A DNA stretch of 64,000 nucleotides, taken from Multifurca ochricompacta. Taxonomy: Eukaryota > Basidiomycota > Agaricomycetes > Russulales > Russulaceae. The stretch lies in the NCBI GenBank assembly GCA_022496185.1, contig WTXG01000001.1, positions 1,860,001 through 1,924,000 on the forward strand, given 5' to 3'. Every line of letters starts with the position of its first letter. The first letter of the stretch is position 1. The notes under the pieces are model-generated. The model had not been told where the DNA came from and did no database searches. It was given only the letters and a program-made list of their open reading frames with translations. The position numbers were made by a program, and so were the translations under genes. This document shows positions 47,475 through 59,470 of this stretch, one piece after another.

Positions 47475-48771
47475 ATGGTAAAACCGAACGCTCTGCACCC
47501 CTCAATTATTTCACGACTCGATCCCGAGTATGTTGTTTTTCACAATGAACACCTCATCAACCTACCACAGGTGCATGAGTTGCCATGGGACCCTGCAATT
47601 CGCAACACACTATCCGTTCCGGGTTCTTCCTCTCCTCTCTCAGTAGAAAGAGAAGAAGATTACAACCTCAGCAGGTCCAAAGTACGCGTGTTCACCCCTG
47701 AAGGTTCCCAGCCTGAGTCAGGATGGCCCGTATTCATCTTCTTCCATGGTGGTATGCATGTTATTCTTTTTCCTGTGGTTGTTTGGCACCGTGAGCTCTT
47801 ATGCTGACAACTTGTAGGTGGATGGACTCTCGGTAATAAGACTACTGAGAATGCATTCTGCACGAACATGTGCAAGGGTAAGGGAGGCTGTCATCGTTTT
47901 CAGCAATACAAAATTCTTGTCAATCACAACCGATTTGCAGGTGCCAAATGTGTAGTCGTATCAGTAGATTACAGGCTCGCGCCGGAAAATCCGTATCCAG
48001 AGGCCGTGGAGGATGCCGTAGAAGCACTGCAGTGGGTATGGGAACAAGGAGCATCCACGCTAGGAATCGACCCGAAGCGCATAGCCGTCGGCGGCTCCTC
48101 TAGGCAGGTTGCCTTCGGTCAAGAAGTCTCATGAATGCTGACAGTAGAGGTATGCAGCGGGGGAAACCTGGCCGCAGTGCTCACGCACAAAGCAGCGCAA
48201 CTATACCCACCTATCCCCCTGACCTTTCAATTGTTGATAGTTCCCGTGACAGACAATACAGCCTCGGCCTCAGGCGTTCCGCATGCTTCCTGGCTTGAAA
48301 ACAAGCATACCCCCTGGCTATCACCGGAGAGGATGCTGTGGTTCCGTAGACAGTACCTTCCTCAGGAGCGAACGCGGGCACGTTGGGACGCTTCTCCACT
48401 ACTCGCGCAGGACGAGATGTTCCGTAGCGTGCCAAAGGCTTGGATCGCGGTGATGGAGCTAGACATACTCCGAGATGAGGGAATAGCCTACGGCAAAAAG
48501 CTACTGAAAGCTGGTGTTCCCACCGAAATCAAGACCTACAGAGGGGCGCCACATCCGATTATGGCCATGGACGGTACGTACCGCCTCGTTCATGATAGTA
48601 CCATTCATGATTCTGTACTAAATATCTCTGCCACTCTACATTCAGGGTAAGTCCGTGCGGTTCATTGCGGTGATGTCCGAGCTTACAGCTTCGCACAGTG
48701 CTCTGAGCGTTGGGAAGCAGTTGGTCTCAGACGCAGCGGCCGCATTGGCCCAGGCGTTAGAAACAGCATGA
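47475..48771 (+). CDS. HSL-type alpha/beta-hydrolase (esterase/lipase)
   Basis: Exons: 47475..47751, 47818..47877, 47941..48103, 48158..48573 and a last exon to 48771. The oxyanion motif HGGGW spans the exon 1/2 junction. [20 protein letters not shown] and the nucleophile elbow [13 protein letters not shown] follow, the elbow being joined by an intron with GC at its 5' end (48104). Asp and His of the triad lie near [10 protein letters not shown] and GAPHPIM. The start ATG at 47475 ([11 protein letters not shown]) is the first in-frame ATG. Substrate is unknown. The join into the last exon ([12 protein letters not shown]) is off by one base, so one base is probably missing near 48645. Confidence 0.87.
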
Positions 48772-49276
48772 CATATGCCATGACAATGCGAGACGTGAGG
48801 TCTCGCAATACCTGATCAGTGTTGTGGGATATAAATGAGTGAGGACAACAGTTTAGTGTATTAATCTTAGCAATTAAACGGCATAGGCCGTGGCCTCGAA
48901 ATAGCACTTGATACGACACACGAGACAGCGCGGAGGCTGTCTGCCTGATTTCGCAAAATTTCAAGTAATGTCGAATAAAGAACCATAACACCTTGGAGAA
49001 CTGCACAGTCGCCGCGATCTACTTTTGACAAGAATCAAGCGCATCGATATGTTTAAAGAATGCATTAAGACCTGCCTCTGTGCATGTGTCCGTTTTAATG
49101 AGCCGCGAGGCTCAAGGCATACACCTGCACAGAAGAAAAGTAAAAGCGGGGAATGATCAGCATGGAAACATAGTTCTATAGCCTATTTCGCCTTCGGATT
49201 TCTGTTCATTACGTCCCAGTGAATCAGTGAAATGAAAACAATACTTGAGACCTACAGCTAGAGGATTTTCGATAGT
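48772..49276. other. Intergenic between convergent genes
   Basis: 3' flanks of the esterase (plus) and the RBM39-like gene (minus). No repeat or coding signal is seen. Confidence 0.5.
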
Positions 49277-51568
49277 TCACTGGTGGGCCTGCATAATGGC
49301 GTCGGAGATGAAGGCTGCTGAAACTTGTTTGCCGCCAAACCAACGTCCATTCAGACCTTGTACGGCCTTTCTGGAGGCGTCCAAGTTGTCGAACTTCAAG
49401 TAAATCTCCCCCTGGCCATCGTTAGTATCTGAGCCCGGCGAGAGTAACATTGGCTTACCTGTGACTCCTTTTCAACTTTGATACGGTCAACGGGACCATA
49501 TTTTGCCTCGCACTCGCCCTTAACATCATCAGCGAGCTCCTTGTCCCAGTCGGTGTCCGCCTCCCTGTAAAATAATTGGAATAAGGCATATAGATGCAGA
49601 TGATGACGCCACATACTCCTCTGGAATAAACATATTCTTAAGCAAGACACAACGGGATTCCATTGCCTGGATATTTGGCCTCGCTCTGCCGGGTCACTAT
49701 GATCAACTGTGAAGGGCTTCAAACAGGGATTGGACTGACACAGGTTCAAGTTTGGAGGCTGGCTCAATCCTAGCAAGTTTCTGCATCAGTGCTTGACGAG
49801 ATGCTGCATTCAGATTACCACCTGGGAAGCAATTAGCATTCAACCATTGTAGATTATGATTATTCATTTACCGCCTGCTTCATCCAGGGAATCCTGGGAC
49901 GTGTACTTGGTGGTTCCCTTCTCGTGAACGGTATTAACACGGAGCTAACAAGGGAGAAGATCAGCTATGTTTTCGGTGACCTGACGGGATTATTACCGTC
50001 CGACCGGCGAGTTCAAATCCATCCATTTGCTCTAATGCCATTCTGGCGTCTTCTGATCTCTTGTACCTGAGTGAAGGGATTACAAGATATTAAGAGGATC
50101 ACAATGACCATGAACGTACTGCACGAAGGCATAACCCTTGCTTCTCCCAGTTACGGGATCCTTATGAAGGTCGACAAATTCCAATTCTCCAAAGGGTTCG
50201 AAAACTTGCTTGATGTCGCTCTCCGTGAGATTGAAATGAAGTGAACCAACATAAAGCCTAGAGAATGGTAACAATTGAGAGTGGCTTGAGATGCACTTTA
50301 CACAAAACTACTCACTGCATGGTTCCTCCGTGCGGAGCACTGACGCCAGGGGGAAGATTTAGATTGCTACAGCAACTCTATTAGGAGTAGATTCCAACTT
50401 GGAGTGATTCCATACCCACCCGTCTCCTGGATGAAGTCTGTTCCTTTCGGCTTCGGTCAGTTGAACCATGATCGGAAGACCCATCACTACCGTGCCACTG
50501 AGAGACAGAGCCTTGTCGACTAGATCAATCGAGCGGAACTCTACGTAACCAATTCTGGATAAAATAATGTCAGTGTCAAACCGAACGCCACTGAACTCGA
50601 TTGAACATACCCTTTGGAACGCCTCGACAACCGGTCTGTGACAATTCGAGCATCAAGAACCGTGTTCTCGCCCAATTTGTCCTCAAAGAAGTATCCCAGA
50701 TCACGGGCCGTGAGACGTGCAGCGAGTTGAGACACAAATACCGACCGAGCTTCAGAGTCATCTTCCCTAGGCTCCTCATTCATCGGGTCGTCTGGCGGAG
50801 GCTCATACGTAGGGGACTTCCGCCTGAAAAGTAAACGGAATTCCATTAGTTAACTGTCAACGCCGCCACAAAGAGAAATTAAGGCATACGCCAAAGGAGG
50901 GGGAGATGGCTTGCGCAGATTTGAGTCATCCTCAAGACGAGGGCGGCGCTCGTCGCGGCGTCCCCCACGATCCCTACCGAATCTGGGCGAGTCGTCGAAT
51001 TCGTCGCGAGGATCACGAGAATGCCTGGAACGTCTATCACCAAAACGGTCTCGGGAATGAGCTCTCTCAATACTCCTGCGTGGACTATCCCGAGGGTAGG
51101 GATGAGAAGAGGCCTCATCCGCACTTTCCTCGCCACGCTTTCTTTTATGACGATCATCGGGGACGTCTTCTCCGTCTTCTTCACGTCTACGGCGACGACG
51201 GTCTCTATCATGATCCCTATCTCTATCACGGTGACTGTGCCGGGGTTCGTGGTCGCGATGCCTTCGCTCTCTGTCTTTATCTCGTTCCCTCTCGCGGTCC
51301 CTGTGGGACTTGTCACGCGAGCGACTGCGCCTTTCGCGCCTGTCACGGCTACGACTTGACTTTCTCCTATCTTCAGATCCTCGCTCACGACGTCTATCAT
51401 GGCGGTCTCGTTCCTTAGACGGGGACCGATGAGACCTACGGGTCCTCATCGTATCAGAAGAGTGGTCCCTGGAACGAACACTAATATGCGTCAAAAATGC
51501 TAGAAAGAAAGTGAAAGAAATGCGTACGATCGCTGGTCTATATTTGTTGCGGTGCCATTTTCAGACAT
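49277..51568 (-). CDS. RBM39/CAPER-like RS-domain splicing factor
   Basis: It is a nuclear RNA-binding protein of the U2AF65-like RBM39 family. Exon 1 is 51528..51568 (MSENGTATNIDQ) and exon 2 runs 51480 to about 50905 and codes a strong Arg/Ser and Arg/Asp/Glu dipeptide domain. RRM1 follows (ARSVFVSQLAARLTARDLGY, SKGIGYVEFRS). RRM2 reads LYVGSLHFNLTESDIKQVF and GRSKGYAFVQY. The C-terminal UHM-type RRM reads SRCVLLKNMFIPEE, DTDWDKELADDVKGECEAKY and GEIYLKFDNLDASRKAVQGL, ending IMQAHQ. Many introns of 50-60 nt separate these. The join before the last RRM (about 49690-49760) is uncertain and may hide a one-base break. Confidence 0.9.
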
Positions 51569-52055
51569 TTTGATAATATGTGGGTGTGGACGAACAGGGT
51601 CAGAGTCAAAAGCAAACCTGAAAGTCGTCTGGAAAAAGCCAGGACACCCTTATGTAATAATGTCACGACTCCTTTGTTCAATTAATTATGTAATTTATCT
51701 TTTCAGAGAGCACAGCTACGATGATCAAGAGGTGCAAAATTCATATTGATTGTACATGAATTGGACAAGATGCATTTGTGCCGACAGTCCAAAAACCACC
51801 ATATAGATGTAAGGGAAGTCACCGCATATAACTTAGAGGTAGATTTAGCTCACGAGTCTGCTTCTGCTCTCAAGACGCGATGCTGATGCAGATAAATAGA
51901 TAATAAGAGCTGCAGTGACGAGGGTGCTGGGGTAGGAACTGTATTTGGCCACGAACTGAAGTGCAGTAGAAATACGGAGGGGGTTCCGAAAACTCGCGGT
52001 ATATTGCACGACTCGAAATCGCAGCAGAAACACCAGGTGACATGGTACATCAGGA
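51569..52055. other. Intergenic: RBM39-like promoter and PEX16 3' flank
   Basis: No coding region recognised. The frames continuing past the PEX16 stop are not conserved. Confidence 0.5.
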
Positions 52056-53430
52056 TTAGGCGGACGTATCTACGCATGAAAATAAGCGCCAGTCACGAGT
52101 AAGTGAAACCAATACTCACAATAGTAGTACTCGTCAATGAACGGCATCCAATCGCGTAGGAATACACCTAGAATGTTCAATACAGGCCATTGTGCACTGG
52201 CTTCGGCGAGCGATTCCAACTTGGGACTATAGAAGTGACACCTTCAGAATCACATAGTCGCGAGTGACATTGAACACCATACCGTGTCCAGCTCTCCCAA
52301 ATTGAGCCTCGGAAGAGATACCAGAAGAGATCGCGGTCTCTCCGAGCATACTCCTGACGCTCAAGAGCGGATGAATTTGAAGGTGTGCGGCGCAGCTTAC
52401 GCGATAGAAGCTCGAGGATAAGAGAAACCATGAGCGGCCGGCTCGATTTGCGTTTTGGATCAGATGAGAGTAGAAGGACTAGAGAAGTGTTTTTAGTGGG
52501 CTATAGTACGAAATAGGGGGAAGCGATCTGACCGTAAATGAGCGGTCGTAAGATATAAATGCTCTCAGCGAACCACTCTTGTGGAGATAGGAGTGGCTTG
52601 ACAAGCGAGACGGGATTTTTTACGGACGACGTTGTCAGGGCTTTGGACAAAAGGAAATCTTCCACCGCGGAGGTACTGTTAGTAGGCGGTGGCATAGTTA
52701 GAAGGGGATGAGGTGGCAATGGCTCATGGTTGTTTTGCAGGTGCTCAGGAGTACCTGGAGGAGACGAGCCTAAGGAGGATGGAACGAGAGTTGGTGATGA
52801 GTGGGTGGAAGGGGGATGTAAGTTCTCAGGGTCGATGTCACGCTCAGGAATAGGTGGAGACATCAATGGTCGACGTGTGATGCGCAAAAGAGTATACTTA
52901 AGCACAACTCTATGAAAAATAGATATGGGTATGAGTGTCGGAACACCGGTGCATCCACCACCACTCACTTGGCTGCTTCTAACGCTGCAATCGCTCTCCA
53001 CCGGTTCTTTGCGGTAACTCTCCTCCGAAGTCCCATCTCCAGGAGAAGTTCTACAAAGCGGATAAGTTCGAGCGTTCTCGCGGTCCATCTGTAACGGGCA
53101 TGGTTGTCTGCCCAAGCACGAGTGAATCGCGAGTGTAAGGTGGGCGGAAGCAGAGGTTTATATTTTGGTTCGTTCTCGATAGCCCTGATGAGTAAGGTAT
53201 CGTGGTACAAGCTCAGGGCATTAAGCGATGCAGACACTATTAGAGACAAGGTAAAAGAATGGGCGATGCGGGGATAGAGAAATTAACTGACAAGCCTCAG
53301 AGACAAGTTCAGCATCCTTGAAACGACCTGGAAGCAGCCAGGTAACCGAACGAAGGGTTGATTCAAGAGAAGATATTGTCGATACGTTCTGGATTAGAAA
53401 AGATTCATAACGAGCGAGAGCTGAAGGCAT
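52056..53430 (-). CDS. PEX16: Peroxisomal membrane biogenesis protein PEX16
   Basis: It inserts peroxisomal membrane proteins via PEX3. Exons: 53292..53430, 52969..53236, 52533..52909, 52283..52478, 52120..52226, 52056..52069, 366 residues, all in frame. It starts MPSALARYESFLIQN and has the family hallmark VSTISSLESTLRSVTWLLPG, RFKDAELVSEALSASLNALS and LYHDTLL. Later motifs are WFAESIYILRPLIYV, RDLFWYLFRGSIWESWTR and the tyrosine-rich C-terminus EYYYYTSA, whose last codons come from a 14-nt terminal exon. The middle has a Ser/Pro-rich insert of about 70 residues. Confidence 0.94.
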
Positions 53431-53758
53431 TGAAAGTGAGGTGAGTAGTAGAGTGGTGGTGAATGGGAAGGGGAACACCGAGAACACGACCGAGGCCAAC
53501 GGACCCCGTAAAGTGGTCCATCCTCCATCCGGACTTTGATGAACCGGTGTCTATAACCATGTGATTACAAAGTCCATGGACTTTTAAGTCTTGTCTTTGT
53601 CTCTCGTCTCTCGTCAATTATTATTATTATTATTTTAATAAGATAAGACGAGACGCGATCAGTCTCTGCCCACGCTGCCTCCACCCACGTGGGATACACA
53701 ACAAAACCACTCGCCTTCCCAAGTACATACACCTCTCTCACTCGGATAAAGAAATAAC
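53431..53758. promoter_or_regulatory. Divergent promoter PEX16 / coiled-coil protein
   Basis: 328 bp between two divergent ATGs, with an (att)n repeat at 53616-53634 and CCACGTGG at 53684-53691. Regulatory use is inference. Confidence 0.35.
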
Positions 53759-55493
53759 ATGTCCTCCTCTCACCACACTCAACCATCCCTGGCTTATTAT
53801 CAAACTAGCCCTGTCCGAGGTCAGCTTGAGCCGTACGAAGCTAAATCCCGGGCTGGGTGGCGTTATCTTCAATGCACCGATACTCCTAACGAACTCAAGG
53901 TTTGTCATGCCACTGGCATGCACTGACTCCGGAAATCCTTCTTATCTTTGGCTCTAGGTCTTGTTGCCCCCCAAAACTGCGCTCCTTTATAGCCAACTTC
54001 TCCAGTACGAAATAGCGGAGCTGGAAAGGGGTAGGGGTGCAGATTGGGATCGTATCCTTCACATTCGACATCTGAAAGACCGTATGATTCGCAAGTGCCA
54101 GCGCCTGTCCCGCATGGTGCACACTCCTGGCGCGGTTCCTGCTTTTCGTGTAGTTCATGCACCACCCGACTTCCGCCTTAAAGAGATGGAGCGCTGGCTT
54201 CGCGATCAGGAGCCACGCAGCAAGAAAACAAAAGAGGTCCGCCGGCAGCCATCGGCGGAGACAGTGAACACACACTCTCAATCTTCCCACCCAGCATATA
54301 CACACGCACAATCGTCTTCCCGCAGCCCGCGCACGTCTCGTATACCGACATCTATGACTCCGACGCAACGCATATCGTCAAACCGTGCGCCTGGCGTAGT
54401 CAGACGACATGGTTCTGGCTCGTCGCGTAGCTCAAATTACGTCGATTCACACGCATCCACCGACTCGCTCCGCCAAAAGTCTTCTGCTCATGCCCAGACC
54501 CTCCCTCCGCGCAATCCTTATCTGTCCCCTGTCGCGGAGGAACGAACCGAGTCTCCCCCACCTACATTCCCAAACCCGTACGGCGATACGCCTCAGCGTG
54601 CGGCGGAGGAAAGCACGATTGACAGTGCTGCAGCAGTGCGCGCGGATGCTGTCTCCCCAGATCCGCTCCCTCACCTCTATCGGCCACCGAGCATGCATGC
54701 GCCATTGGCTGAGATCGCCGCCGCGATGATGGCGGGTCTGCCAGAACCCATCAGTGAACCTGTCCCGGAGCTTGCCCCACTTCCACTAGGGACAGAGATG
54801 CCAGAGCCCACCGTCGAGTCATTTCTCCCCGCAGAGCCAGCGCCGCACGGGATGCCACATCCGGGGGTACTGCTGGAGTCTATTGAGTCTATTCTCGACC
54901 CGGATCAGCCCGTGCTCGAGCAGTCACGTCCTTCGCTCGTGCGACGGCGTAGCAGTCTTAGGCAAGGTGGAGGGCGGACCAGCGTGAATGGCACACCGAA
55001 AGTGGTGTCATGGGCTATGGACCGTGATTGGGCGGACCATCTAACCAAGTTTGACCACGACGTTTACGCGGCCGAGTTTGCAAGTTTGTCTTTTTTCTTC
55101 TCCACTGTCGTGTGTATTTTTTTTTTCGAGATCTGACATCTGTCTCAGGCAGTGAACTTGAGGAAGCTCGCAAGAAGTTTCAGGAAGAGGTCTCCGGCGT
55201 GCAAAACTTGCGTTTAACTATCACGAGTGCCCTCGAACGCTTGCGCCTTGAGTCGGATACATTGCAACGTGAGGAATATGCTTTACGAGAGAATGAAGAG
55301 CGGATGATCGCAAGTTTTGAGCGTTTGAAAGAGAAGGAAGCTCGTTACAAAGAAAGAGGTGACCTGCAATCCTCTTACTATATGTTCCTTCCCTCCCTGA
55401 TGGTGTTTCTTCACAGTTCAAGTTGTTGTAGATGAAAGTAAACGTGCTGTCATCGCTGCTGATAACCGACGTGAGAGCGCGGCTCTCAGTTGA
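53759..55493 (+). CDS. Protein of unknown function with C-terminal coiled coil
   Basis: Exons: 53759..53899, 53958..55083, 55149..55358, 55417..55493, all in frame, about 517 residues. The N-terminal 130 residues look folded (YEAKSRAGWRYLQCTDTPNE, LLYSQLLQYEIAELERGRGA, ILHIRHLKDRMIRKC). Then come 250 residues of Ser/Pro/Glu-rich disorder, WAMDRDWADHLTKFDHDVYA, and a coiled coil (LEEARKKFQEEV, LRLESDTLQREEYALRENEE). I do not recognise a named family. The helix-rich ends and disordered middle suggest an adaptor or cytoskeletal role, but that is a guess. Confidence 0.8.
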
Positions 55494-55695
55494 GCAGTGA
55501 GCAGTGGTGTTCCTGCGTCCTGCGTCAATCACGGTGTGCCTCTGAAATGTTAAAGTTTATGATTTGATGAACCGCGGCCACGTTTCGGGTGTAGTTTCTT
55601 GGTTCCACCAACATCGCTTGCTTAGTAATATCTAAATATGGATACCATTTTTGATTGTCGTCCCCCAGTTTCATCCAACCATCCAACCCTTCATC

Positions 55696-56479
55696 ATGTC
55701 GGTCACTCGTCCACGTCCTTTAACTTCTCGACCGACAGATCTCTTTTACTTTATCTTCTTTTTGGTACGTGTACTCTCCTTTACTAAACCCCTGATCGTT
55801 TATTATTATTATTATTGGGGGGACGGGCTAATAGATTCACATACCTGCTACACTCCTGGTGGACTGTCAGGCGATATGGCCCAAGCAATTCGTCCCCAAG
55901 CTCTTGCAAGCCATTCCTCCTGGTATGTGAGTATGTCAGGGGATCCCCTCATCGGCGGTGCAATGGGAATTTTTGGGAATCAATCTGAGCTCTCCTGGTT
56001 CAAGTCTTTCTTGTACCTCGAAGTGTACGATCTTCTCTGCCCTCTTACCCCTCCCTCCCTTCGCCCATCTGACAGACCCAATCGCACCTTTCGGCTAGTC
56101 TCTTTCAGCTTCCAGTTTTCGTCATTGGTGCCCATGGCCTCTGGCGAGGTAAGCCATTTCCCGTTTCCCCTTTGTCGCATTTTTCCAACCAACACCCCCA
56201 GATTCCAGAAGAATATATGGTCTCCTAGTACTGTACGGTGCATCTACTTGTACAACCACTCTTGCATGCGTCGCGACCGTTATAAATACCCCTACCACAT
56301 CCGCCGCAACCATCGCGCAACAAGTTATTTCCATTACCCCGGAGCAACGGGCAATGCTGCTTTCCAGCTACGTGCCATTTTTCGTTATTCCACTATACCT
56401 TGCGGTCGACATGGCACTACGCCTGCAGAAATTGGCATGCGTGGGTATTCGTGCCCTCGAGAGCTCAAAGCAAGACTAA
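55696..56479 (+). CDS. TMEM97/sigma-2-receptor-like EXPERA-domain membrane protein
   Basis: Exons: 55696..55764, 55835..56022, 56109..56148, 56202..56479, about 190 residues with four hydrophobic segments. It begins MSVTRPRPLTSRPTDLFYF, then HIPATLLVDCQAIWP, DPLIGGAMGIFGNQSELSWF, LPVFVIGAHGLW and VPFFVIPLYLAVDMALRL. EXPERA proteins bind sterols in the ER; that role is taken from the family. Exon 2 has a one-base break at C2 55916-55917 (restores AIPSWYVSMSG). The stop lies 50 bp from that of the convergent CorA-like gene. Confidence 0.85.
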
Positions 56480-56528
56480 ACACTAGTACATGGGCCCGCT
56501 TAGAACTAGCATCATTTCGAATAGTCAC

Positions 56529-59010
56529 TTATAACACTACTCCACTCCTCCGTTTCGCGCTCACCCACCAGTACCTTACCAATCCCAAAAACAAAGCTTG
56601 GATACACAGAATGATCACAACGGTCACCCCAAAAATCCAAAATTTTCCATCATTATTACGCGGCAGCGTCACGTTCAATGAGCATACCCCTATCATCATT
56701 CAGCAACCTGATTTACGCGCGAACAGTGACAAAATATAAATACCTATGAACACCTGCGGTGGCAGCACCACCACGCTGACAATTGCCAGTACAAATGCCG
56801 CGTAGTCGCTTTTTCCACGGACGCGTAAGAAGCCAACACGCAAGTTCTGAAGGTAGATTGGGTGGGACTGGCTCAACATCCGTTCATAGTGCACCAGGGA
56901 CTGCTGTAACGTGAGGATATGATCTGCAACACCCTCATCATTCAGTACATGTGCAAATATCAATCCATGTTTTTTTTTTCTGACCTTGGACATCGCCGAG
57001 ATAGATGGCGACTTCTGCATCGTCTCCGACAACCTGGCCTTCCGAGGTCATCAGCCGCTTCCGGATTCCCGCAACGACTTCCGGCTTGGTTGCCAGCACA
57101 CGCGCCACAGACGTGACCAGCCGTCTCGTTCGTGCCATGCGGCGGAGATCGAAAGAAGTACGGGGAAAGCTCGGTTTGACACTGCGGACCTTGCTTCTCA
57201 CAAAGAGGCCGAAGAAGCGGGAAAAGGCACGCCGCATGCGCCGTAACATCAGACCTAGGGTCAGCTGGGGAAGAGAGAATTGTGTCTTGGTCGTCTTAAT
57301 GGAAGCCACGTCTTTGAAGAATGGGTGCTTTTCTTCAGCAGGTGTGTTTAGGGGAAGGGCTTTCTCCTCGGCTGGGAGGGCTCGCGATGCCCGTGCCTGT
57401 GGTAAAAGAGCGGGAGACGTGGTAGAACCCGGACTGTCCTCGTCAAAGACGACGGATTCCATAGCCATGACTTGTTCCTCGATCTCTTCCACTAAAGGGA
57501 AGAATGAATCAACTATGGAATCAAGTATTCCATGAGCAATCCAAGCTGGAGGCGGCGTGAAGTGTCAGAACAGAGAGAGGATCATGGGTAGCTCAAGGCC
57601 TACCAGACGATCTACGGGCGGTCTGCCCTGTGGTTTGAAGCTTCCCCCGAACACGGTCAAGGTGTTCTACAAGAATATTAATGAGACGTATAATCGTTTT
57701 CAAAAAAAAAAAAATTCACCTGAGATGTTCGAAAAGTGGAACTAGATATTTGTCAATAATAATAAAAAGGAGACGATAAGTAACTGCAACTCACGGTGCA
57801 TATACCATCTCGAAAAACGACTAAGTATACATAGATCTCATTCACAACCCCGTAAGCTGGAATTTGGGAACTCCCAGTCTTCTGACTGACGACCTCAAGC
57901 CGCTCGGGCGCAGTCGAGGATTCAATCGCGCGAAAGACGATGAAATAATAACCGAGTTTTGGAAAAAGTTCCAATTTTTCGCGGGGCTCCTGCTGTAGAA
58001 TGTCTTCTAGTGTCAATGGATGAAGATGTAGTAACTGTGCTTCATAGTTGGCCTGGCTCTTTCATGTACGAGACGAAGGTGCTCACTCTACCGAGGGTCC
58101 TCATATCTTCCCACGACGGACTTGCGACGTCAAGCCACCAAGCTTGAGGCGGTTTCCCTGCGTCCGGGTCTCTCGGGGGCGCGATCGAGGTTTGCAATGG
58201 GTTCCGCGATGGTGGGCTGGGGCGAGGCTTGCCTTTCCCTTTTCCCGCCTTGGGTGGCGATATGTCTTCTTCAGGTGCGCTAGTGTGAGCCGTATCGCTA
58301 GCCTCATCCTGAGCCGAGTGAGCCTGCTGAGGATAAAGGCGATGCGATTGACGAGAATCATCGAGCTCGACTCTCGGTGCGTGCGTACGGCGCCGCGGAC
58401 GACGCGACTTTGCGGGTTTTCGTAGTACGTTTTCTAAACGTGGGAGAATGGCATCTAGGGAGAACGCGCGCACGACTCGCTGTTCCTCCCCCTCGACTGG
58501 CTCTGCACCGTGCGAGGGATATGAAGGGGAGGAGGAATACAGGTTGAACTCGCGAGGGACCGTCCGACGATTGATCTCGCGAGCCCTTACCCGCGCAGCC
58601 ACCGCCCGCTCAGATTGCGTACGTTGATGAGTGTCCGCAAGGCTGGGACGGCGACGCTTGCGACGCGTGGATTTATTGGCTGTGCGGAAAGACGAGCGGG
58701 AAGAATCCGAAGAAACATCTGAGTTGAGGGAAGAAGAAGAGTCCGCCCAGTTTGAGCGCGCCCAGCGAGTGATCGCTCGCTCTAAGCGAGTTGCAAGTGC
58801 ACCAAGACGGCCACCAGCAAGGCGAAAAGAGTTCGAGGATACGCTGGAAGACGAACTGTGAGACGCTACGGACTGTGCATCTGGTGTTTGAGATGTTGGG
58901 GGTGGGTCGCCACGGTAAATGTCATGATCGACGAATTCCTCATCATTAACAAAAATTTTTGGAGTCTCTGGAGGAGACAATTGATGGAGAAAGGATACAG
59001 AATGCTCCAT
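56529..59010 (-). CDS. CorA/Alr1-like divalent metal transporter
   Basis: Exons: 58087..59010, 57795..58034, 57720..57741, 57616..57666, 56985..57545, about 56755..56923, then a final part to 56529. The first 300 residues are a basic, Ser-rich cytoplasmic region. Conserved CorA segments follow: WWLDVASPSWEDMRTLGRL, LHPLTLEDILQQEPREKLEL, YYFIVFRAI, HLDRVRGKLQ, WIAHGILDSIVDSFFPLVEE, LTLQQSLVHYERMLSQSHP and YLQNLRVGFLRVR. Two membrane helices close the protein (FVLAIVSVVVLPP and FWIFGVTVVIILCIQALFLG). Between them is GVCSLNVTLP, where the usual Gly-Met-Asn motif reads Ser-Leu-Asn. The join just before this (about 56690) needs one extra base. It may carry Mg2+ or other metals. Confidence 0.85.
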
Positions 59011-59470
59011 GATAAGGGAGGGAGGTTATGGAGAGCGAGACACGACCTGCAAAGAGGCAACACTGCGGTGGCAGGTGGAGAGGTGAGGCCATGAGAGAAA
59101 AAGTGAAAGTGAAGTTGAAGACAATCATTTATGTATGTATCTAGGACTATCATATCATCCAAATATCATCATATCCTCAATCACAATCATATATATCATA
59201 TATCACATATCCATATCATGCTCATTCTCACACACGTGCTTCACATCACATCTTTGAGGGGGAGGAAGAGTCACACCAATCAATACCGCCAGTTGCAGAT
59301 GATGTAAAACAAAGGGAGGAAAGGTAACAACACAGATATCAACATATTAATACAATACACCGAGAAGTGCAATAAAGTACCGTGCAACGTGAGACCCAAG
59401 TGGGGGAAAAGAAAAAAAAAGAAAAAAGAAGAAAAAAGAAAAAAAAGGTTTCTTTGTGTGACAAGCACAA
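59011..59470. other. Intergenic: promoter of the CorA-like gene
   Basis: Includes a direct repeat of catatatcata/catatcc at 59150-59215 and an A/G-rich poly-A-like tract at 59405-59450 just 3' of the next gene. No coding region is seen. Confidence 0.5.

Noticed and set aside
50906..51418. 170-codon plus-strand frame opposite the RS domain
   Set aside because: Mirror of the RBM39-like Arg/Ser repeat, which keeps several frames open by composition alone.
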